This document shows, one piece after another, positions 24,783 through 34,600 of a stretch of DNA of 61,597 nt. A program made the position numbers and the translations under genes. Every line of letters starts with the position of its first letter. Positions within the stretch are counted from its first letter, which is position 1. Origin of the DNA: an uncultured Ellagibacter sp. (GTDB lineage: Bacteria > Actinomycetota > Coriobacteriia > Coriobacteriales > Eggerthellaceae); contig CAKUKU010000011.1 in NCBI GenBank assembly GCA_934663775.1, positions 1 through 61,597 on the forward strand, given 5' to 3'. Under the pieces are notes generated by a model, which had not been told where the DNA came from, did no database searches, and saw only the letters and a list, made by a program, of their open reading frames with translations.

Positions 24783-26027
24783 TTAGAGCGAGCCCTCCGC
24801 CGACGGCCCACCCTGGGCGCGCGTGGCGCTGTCGGGGTTGATGGTCATGCTCTCGAAGCGGTTCGCCATGAAGTCGTTGTCGAAGTAGGTGGCGTAGAAC
24901 TCTTCGATGGGCGTTTCGGGGTCGTGCCCCGACAGCCGCTCGTACCAGCAGTCGAGCGACTGCAGCGTCATGATGGCGTTTACGATCATGAACGCCGCGG
25001 CGATCGCGGTCACGGTGTAGCGCAGCTTCCAGGGAATCAGATTCACGATGTCGAGCATCCTTGGCAGGAGCGCTTTGATCCACAGCACGCCGAGCATGCC
25101 CCACATCGCCATGAACATGCCGTTCGTGCGCCCGTCAATCGAGAGGAACGTTCCCGTGTAATCCCAGGCCACAGCACCAAAAGCAGTCTCCATGAACCAG
25201 CTCACGAAAAACTCGAACGCACCGCCGATCACGGCGCTCACCAGAAAGATCACGGGCAGGGGCTTGTCGTGGAAACGGTTGAGGGCGATGGTCATGAGCA
25301 CCGCGCCGACGCCGTAGATCGGCGAGAACGGTCCGAACAGCATGCCCGCGCGGTCCTGGTATTCGCCCGGCACGACGATGACGAAGTGGTACACCACCTC
25401 GATGATCAGGCCCAACACACTGCATACCACGAAGATCCAGAACACGTTGAAGAAGTTCAGCGCGATATAGCCGCGCCCCGTGGAATCGAGCCCGAGCGTG
25501 CCCTTCTCGACCTGGTCGCGCGTTTCCATGTCGCGCAGCTTGCGCTGTAACTCGCGCTCCTCGGAAAGCGAAGGATCGACGTAGCCCGACACGAAGAACA
25601 AAAACACGAGCAGCACGAGCGTCGGCACGATGTGGGCGTCGGTGCCGTTGAGCATGATGTTGCAGATGAACGCAACCGCTTCGAGTGCCATGAGCAGCTC
25701 GGCAGTGAGTGCGGCATAGCGGCGCTTATTGCGGAGAAGTCGCACGCCCAGCAGGATGAACAGCACCAGCATCGCCGCTTGGACAAGAACGAGAACCACC
25801 GTCACGGCAAAGGGCGTGAGCGCCTCCTCGGCAAGGCCGCCCGAGCGCAAAAACTGCACGATGACGAGCACCGCGAGCACACCGCTCGGGACGGAGGCGA
25901 CGCCGCCCACGATGCACAGCACGCCGAAGATTTTCAGCGGCAGGGGCATCTTCGGCTTCGCCGCACACGAGATGCCGTCAGCGCTAGCCTGCGCGATGCC
26001 GTCCGCCTTCTTTTCCCCGTGCGCCAT
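24783..26027 (-). CDS. Multispanning membrane protein with CmpB-type (PF06541) domain
   Basis: The 414-residue protein has about eleven predicted membrane helices. The N-terminal third has four hydrophobic segments and a charged cytoplasmic loop (residues about 140-165). The C-terminal two thirds match the 'putative ABC-transporter type IV' family: GLIIEVVYHFVIV, a GMLFGPFSPIYGVGAV block, and AFEFFVSWFMETAFG with AWDYTG. Despite the family name, no ATPase is encoded nearby and the function is unknown. The ATG has AAAAAGGAGC upstream. It is flanked by terminators or gaps and appears to be a single-gene unit. Confidence 0.78.
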   Translation of the reverse strand: MAHGEKKADGIAQASADGISCAAKPKMPLPLKIFGVLCIVGGVASVPSGVLAVLVIVQFLRSGGLAEEALTPFAVTVVLVLVQAAMLVLFILLGVRLLRNKRRYAALTAELLMALEAVAFICNIMLNGTDAHIVPTLVLLVFLFFVSGYVDPSLSEERELQRKLRDMETRDQVEKGTLGLDSTGRGYIALNFFNVFWIFVVCSVLGLIIEVVYHFVIVVPGEYQDRAGMLFGPFSPIYGVGAVLMTIALNRFHDKPLPVIFLVSAVIGGAFEFFVSWFMETAFGAVAWDYTGTFLSIDGRTNGMFMAMWGMLGVLWIKALLPRMLDIVNLIPWKLRYTVTAIAAAFMIVNAIMTLQSLDCWYERLSGHDPETPIEEFYATYFDNDFMANRFESMTINPDSATRAQGGPSAEGSL

Positions 26028-26102
26028 GATGCTCCTTTTTCAAATGCCGTCCGATTCAGCCAATAGCGTTATCTATTATACGGGACAATGGCGCCGCTTC
26101 GA

Positions 26103-26792
26103 CTATGAGCGGGCAACCATTCGAGCGATTTCGACGAACCCGTCGGGGTCGAGCTCGCGGAAGTCGCGCACGACGCGCTCCGCCGCAAAAGCGAGCGCCT
26201 CGTAGGTTCCTGACATATCGCAGTCATAGACCGCCAGTGTATGGTACCCCGCGCGCTTGAGCGTCCCGATCGCGTAGAGCGCGTCCTCCACGCCCCACGT
26301 CAGGGAAAGATCGGTGCCCATAAGGTGGCGAGCGCGGTCGTACACCGCGGGCTCGCGCTTCGGTTTCCCCACGTCATCGACGGAAACAACCGCATCAAAC
26401 AAGGGCAGGAAATTCGTGTGAGAAAGCCCCGCGAGCAGATAGGGCATAGGCGATGAGGACGCCACGGACAACCGCACCCCCCGCTCGAACAGGGCGCGGA
26501 CGAACGCAAGCGCGCCCGGGCGGGCCTTCGCGCGGGTCGAGTAGAACTCCATCATGTACTCGCCCACCATCCGCACGACGTCCTGGGACGATGTGCCCAG
26601 CCCGAACTTCTCGTGGAAGAACCTTCCCGCCTCGGGCGTGGTGAGCGTGGTCAGAAGCTCCTTATCGGCAGGCGAGAGTTCTCCACCCGCACGGCGGGCG
26701 AACTCGCTTTCCATCTCGCGCCACACGCCCATACTGTCGAGCAGCGTGCCGTCACAATCGAAGATGACGCCTATGGGGGCTTCGTTGAGCAC
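26103..26792 (-). CDS. HAD-superfamily hydrolase, phosphoglycolate phosphatase/beta-phosphoglucomutase-like
   Basis: The start is a GTG (VLNEAPIGV) with AAAGGA eight bases upstream; a longer upstream frame lacks a binding site. The 229-residue protein has motif I GVIFDCDGTLLDS, an alpha-helical cap, motif II (VASSSPMPYLL), motif III lysine in DVGKPKREP and motif IV around GVEDALYAIG. The substrate cannot be deduced; sugar phosphates or phosphoglycolate are typical. It lies 102 bp after the site-2 protease gene on the same strand and may be co-transcribed. Confidence 0.82.
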   Translation of the reverse strand: MLNEAPIGVIFDCDGTLLDSMGVWREMESEFARRAGGELSPADKELLTTLTTPEAGRFFHEKFGLGTSSQDVVRMVGEYMMEFYSTRAKARPGALAFVRALFERGVRLSVASSSPMPYLLAGLSHTNFLPLFDAVVSVDDVGKPKREPAVYDRARHLMGTDLSLTWGVEDALYAIGTLKRAGYHTLAVYDCDMSGTYEALAFAAERVVRDFRELDPDGFVEIARMVARS

Positions 26793-26894
26793 TCCGCGGT
26801 CCTTTCGCTCGTTTCTTTTCCTGAGCGAAAGCCTAACAACAAAGCAAGGTGCCCCGCGGCGCAAGCACGACCATTTTGGCGAGCGGCGCGCGGA

Positions 26895-28007
26895 CTAGCC
26901 CCAGTTACCGAAGATGAAGCGCTGCACGTCCTGGTTGACCATGATGCAGAAAAATCCGAGGAAAAGGATCATTCCCGCGGCGCTTAGGTAGCTCAGCGCG
27001 CGCATCGAGATGTTTTTGCGCGTGAGCTTTTGGAAGATCTCGATGACGAAACGGCCACCGTCGAGCGGGGGAATCGGCAGCAGGTTCATGATGCCGAGCG
27101 ACACCGACAGCATCGCCATGAAGAACACGAATTCGAGGAGACCTGCATCGGCGTAGGTTTTCGACATGACGGCGATACCGACCACCGAGGTCGAGTTCGA
27201 CACGACAGTGCTCGCCGTCTGCGGGTTGAACAGGCCCGCCACCATCTGCACCACCGCGCCGATGTAACCAATCCCGATTTCGATCGAGCGCAGGGGCGAC
27301 ACGGTGATATGCGACACCTCGCCCGTTTGCCCGTTCGTCACGTCGACGCCCACGATGGAGTACACCACCACGAAGACGAGCACGGCGAACAGAAGGTTCA
27401 CGGCGATTCCCGCAAGGAGGATCACCGTGCGCTTCCAGAAGGGAAGGCTTCGGTACTGCTGTTTGTATTCGCTTTCGAACAGCGCATGCGCGTCGTCGAT
27501 CAAGCGCGGTTGCCCCAGCTCATAGGAGAGCGGCGCCGGCTCGCCCGCTTCTTCAGCCTGCTTGATCTGCTTTTTGGTGGGGTGCGTCGCGGGCGCGCGG
27601 TAGGTGTTGAACTTGTCCTTTTTCGTAGGTGCCTGAAGGCTTCCCCACTCCACCAGCTCATCGAGCGCAGCGAGGGCGTCGTCGTCGGAAATGTCGCAAT
27701 CCTGCGCGATGTCTTCCATGTTTGCCGTGCCACGTCGATACGCTGCCGCAAGCACCGCTTCGAGATGAGGGCTCATCTCGCCCGGCTCCATGCCGCACAC
27801 TTTTGCGTAACCGCCTAAGGGGACACAGGTCACGCCAAACTTCGTGCCCCACTTAGTGAAGCCGATACCGGGGCCTGGAAACCCGATCATGAACTCCGTC
27901 ACGCGCACGCCGAAAGCGCGAGAGGCCAGATAATGCCCTCCTTCGTGGATGAGCACGAGGAAGCCGAGCAAAATCGACACGTAGAGAATCATGAGGACGA
28001 CATCCAT
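26895..28007 (-). CDS. rseP: Site-2 intramembrane zinc protease (M50/RseP family) with cytoplasmic insertion
   Basis: This 370-residue protein cleaves substrates inside the membrane, typically anti-sigma factors or signal peptides. The zinc motif HEGGH is at residues 21-25 in the first helix, and the third ligand is in PIPPLDGGR (about 312-319). The ATG has AAGGAG upstream. Between the first and second conserved helices is an insertion of about 100 residues (about 75-185) that looks like a winged helix (MEDIAQDCDISDDDALAALD). After the second helix only a short segment follows, so the PDZ domain usual in RseP is missing. In many bacteria this gene sits next to dxr; here a surface-protein gene separates them. 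Confidence 0.88.
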   Translation of the reverse strand: MDVVLMILYVSILLGFLVLIHEGGHYLASRAFGVRVTEFMIGFPGPGIGFTKWGTKFGVTCVPLGGYAKVCGMEPGEMSPHLEAVLAAAYRRGTANMEDIAQDCDISDDDALAALDELVEWGSLQAPTKKDKFNTYRAPATHPTKKQIKQAEEAGEPAPLSYELGQPRLIDDAHALFESEYKQQYRSLPFWKRTVILLAGIAVNLLFAVLVFVVVYSIVGVDVTNGQTGEVSHITVSPLRSIEIGIGYIGAVVQMVAGLFNPQTASTVVSNSTSVVGIAVMSKTYADAGLLEFVFFMAMLSVSLGIMNLLPIPPLDGGRFVIEIFQKLTRKNISMRALSYLSAAGMILFLGFFCIMVNQDVQRFIFGNWG

Positions 28008-28551
28008 GCAGGCGACTCCTTGGAAGGCGTAGGGACGAAAGAAAACGCGCCTTGAGTCCGAAGCGAACGCGAGGCGAATCATCGGCAGCAAACGTTGCCC
28101 GTCCATTATAGAAAAGCCCGCACGCCTTACGCCCTCAGCGCGAAAAACCTACAAGCGGGAGCCATCTTGTTGCCGAACCGTTGCCCGCGCGGGCGGGGAT
28201 TGCCGGGGGAATGCCAGGCGAAGGGCCCACGAGCGTGAGCGTGCTACGTGGGCGCGCGATCCGCATCGGCGCGTCGTGGGTAGGACGCCGGCGCGATTGC
28301 CGAGTTTCTGCAAGGTTTTCGCCGGAACCCTGCAAGGTTTTCGCGATTTCCCACCGAGTTCATGTCTGAAAAATGCGACTGCTCGGGCAGTTTTCGCCTG
28401 CGCGAGGTTCCCTCCATGGGGAATCCGAGCGAGCGTCCTGCAGATAGCAAGCGGGGAAACGGCAAGCCCTGCGCGTTCTTGTCGCAAGAATGCGACGCTA
28501 CCCTTAAAAAACCCCGGGCGCATTAAGCGCAATCCGCGAGAAAGGAGCATC
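28008..28551. other. 544-bp intergenic region with short repeats
   Basis: No gene is supported. It contains the 15-mer CTGCAAGGTTTTCGC twice, at 28308-28322 and 28330-28344, and the inverted repeat TTCTTG-n3-CAAGAA at 28476-28490. Short GC-rich hairpins are common. The promoter of the surface-protein gene should be in the last 100 bp. Confidence 0.5.
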
Positions 28552-28602
28552 ATGAACAGGCTATTCTTCGAAACAGGCGTGCGAGGAGGCCCCCATGGCT
28601 AG
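28552..28602 (+). CDS. 16-codon leader ORF overlapping the surface-protein start
   Basis: ATG at 28552 has a very good AAAGGAG six bases upstream and encodes MNRLFFETGVRGGPHG, ending in TAG at 28600-28602, inside the second codon region of the next gene. Its own sequence contains GAGGAGG, the ribosome binding site of the surface protein. Translation of the leader would therefore pass through that site and could couple or control synthesis of the large protein. Confidence 0.5.
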   Translation: MNRLFFETGVRGGPHG

Positions 28603-31600
28603 CACGCTCAAACCCACTTTCCCAGACGTACGGCGCAGGGCATGGCGTGTCTTTCTGGCATTCGCCCTCGCCGTCGGGCTCATTCCGGGGGCCGCCCTTG
28701 CCGCGCCCGAAACCGCGCGTGCCGAGGGCGGCACCTCCATCCAATACATCCCCGAGGACTCCTTCACGCCCGAAGGGTTCAACTGGGGCATCGGCTTCAC
28801 CGGAGTCGATGTGGTGCGCGGGTTCACCAAGGAAGCGAATATCAAGCAGTTCTATCCGCGGGACTACGACGAGCTTGCCCAGACGGGAGACTCGGGGTTC
28901 GCGGCGCGCATCGGCCGCACGACGCAAAAAGGAAGCTTCGCGCTTCGCTACACGGACGCGACTTACAAAAACGACCGGGTCGATGCCGTGGTCACGCTCG
29001 CGGACTGGAACTACGTCGAGCCCGTCATGTCCGATGGGACGTCGGGGTGGGACGAATATTGGGAACGCGACGCCTACGACACCTTCCAGCCCGGCGTGTT
29101 CGTGAACAACGCCTACCAGCGAACGGGCTCGCTCATCGAGAATTTGAACTTCTACACCGTGGGGCTGACCGACCTTAAGGTGAACGTAGAGTTCTTCTAC
29201 GCGGGAACGAACGACCCCTATGAAATCAAAGGGCACATGACCTGCATCGACCTCGACGTCGGGCAGAAATTCGGCTTCGGGGGCGCCATCACCTTAGCGC
29301 AGGTCGTCGCGGAAAACGACTTTCTGTTCATCGACGAGTCGCAAAACCTCGTCGCATCGCGCAACTACCCCTGCGGCGGCGTCGAGGACTCCGATGGGGC
29401 CATAAGCGCCGATCCGAACGATCCGCTCTACAAGCTTGGCCTGGTGGGAGCCTATTTCGACACGACAAGCTCCCGCAAAGGGCTCCCCATCGAGCTTTCC
29501 TTCGTATCGTCGTGGACGGGGGCCGACTCGACCGCGCAGTCGTTTTTCGCCATGACGAACGAGTTTCTCACCGCACCGAACCCTAACGACGACATCACCG
29601 AGAACGGCAAGCTCAAGGTGCGAAAGACCGCCGACAAGACCGAGGGCGTCTCAGTTGGGGATGTGGTTACCTACACCGTTGACGCTCCGGTGCACAAACG
29701 TGGCGTGACCTGCAGAAACGGCTATTCGTACACCGACTTCGAGATCGTCGACGTCCTCCCTGCCGAGATGCGCTACGTCGACGGCAGCGGGTATCTCGCC
29801 GACGGCGAAGGCGGACTCATCGAAGGCGCAGGAGAGGTGGTCTACGAGGGCCACGGCGACGCGGGCAACATTGAGAACACCGTGAAGTTCGAGTTCACGC
29901 GGGAATTCCTGGCAAACCGCATGCGCATGCAGGGCGAGACGTACCGCTTCGTGTTCAAGGCGACGCTCACCGAGTACCCCGCCGACGGTGCGCTCGCGGT
30001 CTCAAACAGGGCCTACGCCCATGTAAACAATAAAGGTGCCTATTTAAGCAACAGCGTCGAGACATCCCTTGTGCCGCCGAAGCTCAAGGTAGAGAAAACC
30101 GCCGACGCCTACGAGTACGAGGTGGGGGACGTCATCCACTTCGCCTCATCGTTCACGCAGACCGAGAAGAATGCCCAGTGCCGTGAGGCCGTCTTCTCCG
30201 ACAATCTCCCCGAGAGTTTGCAGCTTATCCCGGAAACGGTACAGGCGACGGGAATCAAGAACCTTCCCGACCCGAGCATCGAGGGCAACCGCTGGAGCTA
30301 TTCGCTCGACAAGTTCAGCTACGGCGATACGCTCGACGTGACATTCGACGCCATCGCGACCCAATCGGGCAACGGCGTCGAGCAAGTGAACATCGCCGCA
30401 GCTCATGCAAACAATTGCATGGACGCGAATGACCCCGCCGAGGTCTGGACGAACACAGCGAAACTGTCCGTTGAAAAAACCGCCGACTACTACGAGCACT
30501 ACATCGGGGCGTCCGACCAGGATGCGGGGGCGGTCGTCTACACGGTCGTCGTAGAGAACACAAAGGACGGCACCATTGCGAACAACCTGGTCATAAGCGA
30601 CGAGAGCCTGCCCGAGGGACTCAAGGTCGGGCGGACAAACGCGGGCGATCTGATGGTCGATGTCGAAGGCGTCCCCGAAAGCGTCGCCTATCCGGTAGGT
30701 GCCGAAGATTCCATCCACGCGCAAACTGACTCCCGCGACGTCACCTGCTCGACGAAGCCCGCGGGCACGGGTTTCACGACCGTTATCAACCACCTTCCCG
30801 CGCACACGCCCGTGACCATCACCTACACCTGCTATCCCGAAGACTCCATCGCGGGGTGGGAAGTTGAGAACACGGCCACGGTGCGCGCGGACAATGCGCT
30901 GCCCGAGCGGGACAGCGCGCTCATCTGGGTGAACCAGCCGGTCTTACAGGTGGAGAAAACCTCGTCGCTCGATGCCTACACCGTGGGCGATTTCGTGACC
31001 TACCACGTGAAGGTGACGAGCAACACACCGGGGACGCTCGGGCGCAACCTGGTCATATCCGATCTTTTGCGAACGAAAGGGGTCGAATTGCAGCGAGACA
31101 GCATCAAGGTTTGGGATTCCGAGGGCAACGACATCACCGATAGCTGTACCATCCACACCAACCGCAACAAACCCACGTTCATCGTCGAGACGAACCGCAA
31201 CATCGTAAACGAGGCGCCCGAGCGAACGTTCTACCGCTTCGGGGAGCAAACGGAGCAGGGAAAAAACCCGCTCGGCGAGGACGGCGAGACCGCCGTGTTC
31301 GTCGACTACACCGTAGCCATCGCCGATGCCGCACTCGCGGGGTCGACCGTCGAGAACACCGCGCTCGCCGTGACCGACGAGCCCAACACGAAGACGACCG
31401 ACGATGATTCGGTTGCAGTTAAGGGGGCAAAGCTTCAGGTTACGAAAGAATCCGACGCAAGCCGTTACGAGGTGGAAAACGAAGCCCGCTACTCGATCGC
31501 CGTCACCCAAACGCGCGAGGACGCGATAGCGCACGGCATCTCCGTCGAGGACGCCTTCGAAGACGACGCCCTCGCGGCAATCGACACCTCGTCCGTCGTC

Positions 31601-33241
31601 GTCACAGGGCCGGACGGCAAAGTCATCGACGACCCCGACATCGTCTGGAAGAAGAACGACGAGGGCGCTGTCTGCGGCTTTTCCCTTAAGACGGACGTCG
31701 CCCTGCGCGATGAGGAAGCGCTCACCGTCACGTATTCGGCAACGCTGCCCATCGCGTCCGATCACGTCGTGAATCGCGTGCAGGCCAAAGCGAAAGACGC
31801 CGCCGGCTCGTCCGCCGCAAACGACGTCGCAGTCATCGAACCGCAGGCGGACGCCTCGCTCGTCAAGGAGACAAACACGAAGACCGCCCAGGTCGGGGAC
31901 GCGTTCATCTATACGCTGACGGCGCATGCGACAGATGGGGCCATCCGCGACGCAGTCATCTCCGACAACAGTCTGCCCGAAGGAATAGAAATCGATTTCA
32001 ATAGCCTCGCGGCGAGTGTGAACGGGAAAGCCCTCGAAAGCCCCCTTGTGCGCCAAAAGGGCAACACGTTCTCGATCGCGCTCGGCACGCTTGAGAAGGG
32101 CGATGTCGCGGCGACATCCTTCACGGCGAAGGTGGTCGATGAGAGCCTCGCCGGCCGCAGAATCGTCAACAACGCGACGCTCGCCTCGCCCTCGCTCGAC
32201 GGCGAACGCATGGCCCAGGCGATCGTAGACGTCATCGCTCCCAAAACAGAGCAAAAGGCATCTGCCGCCATCGAGAAGACTGCATCGGCGGAATCCGCTC
32301 GCATCGGGGAGCCCGTTTCGTATTCCATTTCGGCCGAAATCGGCGAGATGGACCTCGAGGATGTTCGCATTGCGGACGAAGGGCTGCCCGAAGGGGCCTC
32401 CATCGACTACGCCACACTCGTCGTGACAATCGACGGCAAGCGGATTGAATCCGCCTTCGCGAGCAAGGATGCGCAGTCGTTCGTCTTGAAACTCGGCAAG
32501 GTGAGCGCGCGCGCAAAGGCGTCGATCGACTACGAAGCGACGCTTGAGAACGAAGCTCTTGCGGGATCGAGCGTCGAGAACACAGCGACGATCGAATCGC
32601 CCACGCTGCCCGACAAGCCGCACGACACGGCACGCGTCGTCGCGATCGACAGTCCCGCGCCGAAAGTCGATGTCGAGCTCGTGAAAACCATCGATAAGGA
32701 AGCCGCGGCCGTTGGCGAGCAGGTCATCTTCACCATTGAGGCGACCGCAATCGGCGGCACCGTCGAAAACGCGCTGGTCACCGACTCAAAGATGCCAGCT
32801 GGCGTGCCCATCGACTTCGACAGCATTCAAGTCGCAGTCGACGGCAAGCCGATCGAAGCCGCCCTCGACAGCGACGGCAACGCCTTCTCCGCGTTCATCG
32901 GAATGCTGCAAAAGGGCAGCACCGCGACGATCACCTTCGCCGCCCGCATCGAAGACGAGGCGCTCGCGGGGACAAAGTTCTCGAACAGGGCAACGCTCAC
33001 CTCGCCGAGCCTTGAGGACGCGCGCGTCGCGCACGCCATCGTGAACGTCACCGAAAACGACGACCCCGGCAACAACCCCGTAAACACGGGGGCGGAAACG
33101 GGAGGAAAGGCGAAACTCGGGAAGACGGGTGATGAGCTCATGGGCCTCGCACTCAAGGCCCTCCCCGCCCTTCTAGTCGCAACGGCGGCGCTCGGCATCG
33201 GGGCTCTCGCGTTGCGCGAAAGAAGAGCAAGGAAGCGTTAG
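28595..33241 (+). CDS. Large surface protein with eight DUF11-like repeats and variant sorting signal
   Basis: The 1548-residue protein has a Sec signal peptide (RRRAWRVFLAFALAVGLI, cleavage near ALA-APE at about residue 37). A unique N-terminal domain follows to about residue 338. Eight repeats then begin at about residues 339, 495, 622, 783, 946, 1086, 1223 and 1358, each opening with a KxxKTAD-like strand and a YxVGDxVxYT motif, as in DUF11 domains. The last three are most alike. The end is LGKTG (1508-1512), a hydrophobic helix and RERRARKR, the plan of a cell-wall sorting signal with Gly instead of Pro. It is probably a stalk-like adhesin anchored by sortase. A terminator follows directly. 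Confidence 0.85.
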   Translation: MASTLKPTFPDVRRRAWRVFLAFALAVGLIPGAALAAPETARAEGGTSIQYIPEDSFTPEGFNWGIGFTGVDVVRGFTKEANIKQFYPRDYDELAQTGDSGFAARIGRTTQKGSFALRYTDATYKNDRVDAVVTLADWNYVEPVMSDGTSGWDEYWERDAYDTFQPGVFVNNAYQRTGSLIENLNFYTVGLTDLKVNVEFFYAGTNDPYEIKGHMTCIDLDVGQKFGFGGAITLAQVVAENDFLFIDESQNLVASRNYPCGGVEDSDGAISADPNDPLYKLGLVGAYFDTTSSRKGLPIELSFVSSWTGADSTAQSFFAMTNEFLTAPNPNDDITENGKLKVRKTADKTEGVSVGDVVTYTVDAPVHKRGVTCRNGYSYTDFEIVDVLPAEMRYVDGSGYLADGEGGLIEGAGEVVYEGHGDAGNIENTVKFEFTREFLANRMRMQGETYRFVFKATLTEYPADGALAVSNRAYAHVNNKGAYLSNSVETSLVPPKLKVEKTADAYEYEVGDVIHFASSFTQTEKNAQCREAVFSDNLPESLQLIPETVQATGIKNLPDPSIEGNRWSYSLDKFSYGDTLDVTFDAIATQSGNGVEQVNIAAAHANNCMDANDPAEVWTNTAKLSVEKTADYYEHYIGASDQDAGAVVYTVVVENTKDGTIANNLVISDESLPEGLKVGRTNAGDLMVDVEGVPESVAYPVGAEDSIHAQTDSRDVTCSTKPAGTGFTTVINHLPAHTPVTITYTCYPEDSIAGWEVENTATVRADNALPERDSALIWVNQPVLQVEKTSSLDAYTVGDFVTYHVKVTSNTPGTLGRNLVISDLLRTKGVELQRDSIKVWDSEGNDITDSCTIHTNRNKPTFIVETNRNIVNEAPERTFYRFGEQTEQGKNPLGEDGETAVFVDYTVAIADAALAGSTVENTALAVTDEPNTKTTDDDSVAVKGAKLQVTKESDASRYEVENEARYSIAVTQTREDAIAHGISVEDAFEDDALAAIDTSSVVVTGPDGKVIDDPDIVWKKNDEGAVCGFSLKTDVALRDEEALTVTYSATLPIASDHVVNRVQAKAKDAAGSSAANDVAVIEPQADASLVKETNTKTAQVGDAFIYTLTAHATDGAIRDAVISDNSLPEGIEIDFNSLAASVNGKALESPLVRQKGNTFSIALGTLEKGDVAATSFTAKVVDESLAGRRIVNNATLASPSLDGERMAQAIVDVIAPKTEQKASAAIEKTASAESARIGEPVSYSISAEIGEMDLEDVRIADEGLPEGASIDYATLVVTIDGKRIESAFASKDAQSFVLKLGKVSARAKASIDYEATLENEALAGSSVENTATIESPTLPDKPHDTARVVAIDSPAPKVDVELVKTIDKEAAAVGEQVIFTIEATAIGGTVENALVTDSKMPAGVPIDFDSIQVAVDGKPIEAALDSDGNAFSAFIGMLQKGSTATITFAARIEDEALAGTKFSNRATLTSPSLEDARVAHAIVNVTENDDPGNNPVNTGAETGGKAKLGKTGDELMGLALKALPALLVATAALGIGALALRERRARKR

Positions 33242-33246
33242 TGCAA

Positions 33247-33280
33247 AAGGAGGCTGGCGAAAATACGTCAGCCTCCTTAT
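33247..33280 (+). terminator. Terminator of the surface-protein gene
   Basis: AAGGAGGCTG pairs with CAGCCTCCTT across a 12-nt loop, followed by ATTAAG. The hairpin starts six bases after the stop codon. Confidence 0.72.
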
Positions 33281-33349
33281 TAAGTGCGCGTCAGAGAGTC
33301 GCGCCCGCGAAGCCAACCCGCCCGCTTCGCGGGCAGGAAAGCCACAGCG

Positions 33350-34573
33350 TTAGCGAACGCATTCCTCGGCTCTCGCGCGAGCCCAGGCGTCAATCGCCTG
33401 AAGCTGCTCTAGGCTCTCGACCTTCTGCACGCCCTGCGACTCGTGCTCGCCCATCACGACCTCGACGCATTCGGCGATTCCCAGGTAGCTGCCCCTCTCG
33501 GCGAGGAAGGCCGCCACAGCGACCTCGTTCGCCGCGCTCATCACACAGGGAAGGGTCCCGCCCACCGAGCCCGCGTGTCGAGCGAGCGCCAGGCAGCGAA
33601 ACGTCTCCTCGTCAGGCGCGGCGAACTCAAGCGAGCCGAGCGTCCGGAAATCAAGCGGCTCCACCGGAGCCTCCCAGCGATCGGGGTACGAAAGCGCGAA
33701 CTGGATGGGGATACGCATATCGGTGGTGCCCAGATGCGCCTTCACGCTTCCGTCCGCATACTCGACCATGGAATGGATGGCGCTTTGCGGCTGCACGACC
33801 ACCTCAATCTTGCCATAGGGCATGTTGAACAAATGATGCGCCTCGATTACCTCGAGTCCCTTGTTCATGAGCGTGGAAGAATCAATCGAAATCTTGGCAC
33901 CCATATGCCACGTGGGATGCTTCAGCGCTTGAGCGGGCGTTATGTCGCGTAAATCATCTCGTGTGCGCCCGCGGAACGGCCCGCCCGACGCGGTGACCCA
34001 CAGCTTTGAGACCTCATGTTCATTTTCGCCGAGCAGGCATTGGTAAATCGCGCCGTGCTCCGAGTCGATCGGCATGAGCGCACCCGCCGGCCCCACTGCA
34101 GGGGCCGCGCCCGATGCTCTGCGCGCCGCATCGGCCTGCGCCGCAAGCGGCATGATCAGATCCCCGCCGACGACGAGACTCTCCTTATTCGCGAGCGCCA
34201 ATACCTTGCCCGCCCGAAGCGTCTCGTAGCTGGCACGCAGACCCGCGGCACCCACAAGCGCGTTCACCACCACGTCCGCCTCGGGTAGGCGAACCAGCTC
34301 GACCACGGCATCCATGCCGAACCCGAGCGACCCGTCCTCTCCGAACGTCCGCGTGAAGGCTGCCAGGTCGGAGGCGATGTCGCTTGCGGCGACCGCATCG
34401 CTTCCCACGGCAAGATGCCCGACGCCGAGCTCCTTCGCCTGCGCAAGCATCTCACGCGCCCGCGTGTTCACGGCAAGGCCCACGATTTCGAGCTTATCGG
34501 AATGCTGCCGCACCACGTCCAGCGTTTGCGTGCCGATCGAACCCGTCGACCCCAAAACAACGATACGCCTCAT
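33350..34573 (-). CDS. dxr: 1-deoxy-D-xylulose 5-phosphate reductoisomerase
   Basis: This 407-residue enzyme converts DXP to 2-C-methyl-D-erythritol 4-phosphate, the first committed step of the MEP isoprenoid pathway. It has the NADPH site VLGSTGSIGTQTLDVV at the start, LANKESLVVGG, the metal and substrate motif PIDSEHGAIYQ, TASGGPFRG, and the flexible-loop region HPTWHMGAKISIDSSTLMNKGLE. AGAAAGG precedes the ATG. It ends a run with cdsA and uppS on the same strand, linking isoprenoid precursor, undecaprenyl diphosphate and phospholipid synthesis. Confidence 0.97.
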   Translation of the reverse strand: MRRIVVLGSTGSIGTQTLDVVRQHSDKLEIVGLAVNTRAREMLAQAKELGVGHLAVGSDAVAASDIASDLAAFTRTFGEDGSLGFGMDAVVELVRLPEADVVVNALVGAAGLRASYETLRAGKVLALANKESLVVGGDLIMPLAAQADAARRASGAAPAVGPAGALMPIDSEHGAIYQCLLGENEHEVSKLWVTASGGPFRGRTRDDLRDITPAQALKHPTWHMGAKISIDSSTLMNKGLEVIEAHHLFNMPYGKIEVVVQPQSAIHSMVEYADGSVKAHLGTTDMRIPIQFALSYPDRWEAPVEPLDFRTLGSLEFAAPDEETFRCLALARHAGSVGGTLPCVMSAANEVAVAAFLAERGSYLGIAECVEVVMGEHESQGVQKVESLEQLQAIDAWARARAEECVR

Positions 34574-34600
34574 GAAAGCACCTTTCTTGAAAAGCGACGT

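Noticed and set aside
30944..32623. A 559-codon open frame on the minus strand
   Set aside because: It is antisense to the DUF11 repeats of the surface protein and has no start signal.
29600..33060. Repeated segments as a CRISPR or tandem DNA repeat
   Set aside because: Repetition is at the protein level (DUF11 domains of 127-163 residues), with little DNA identity.
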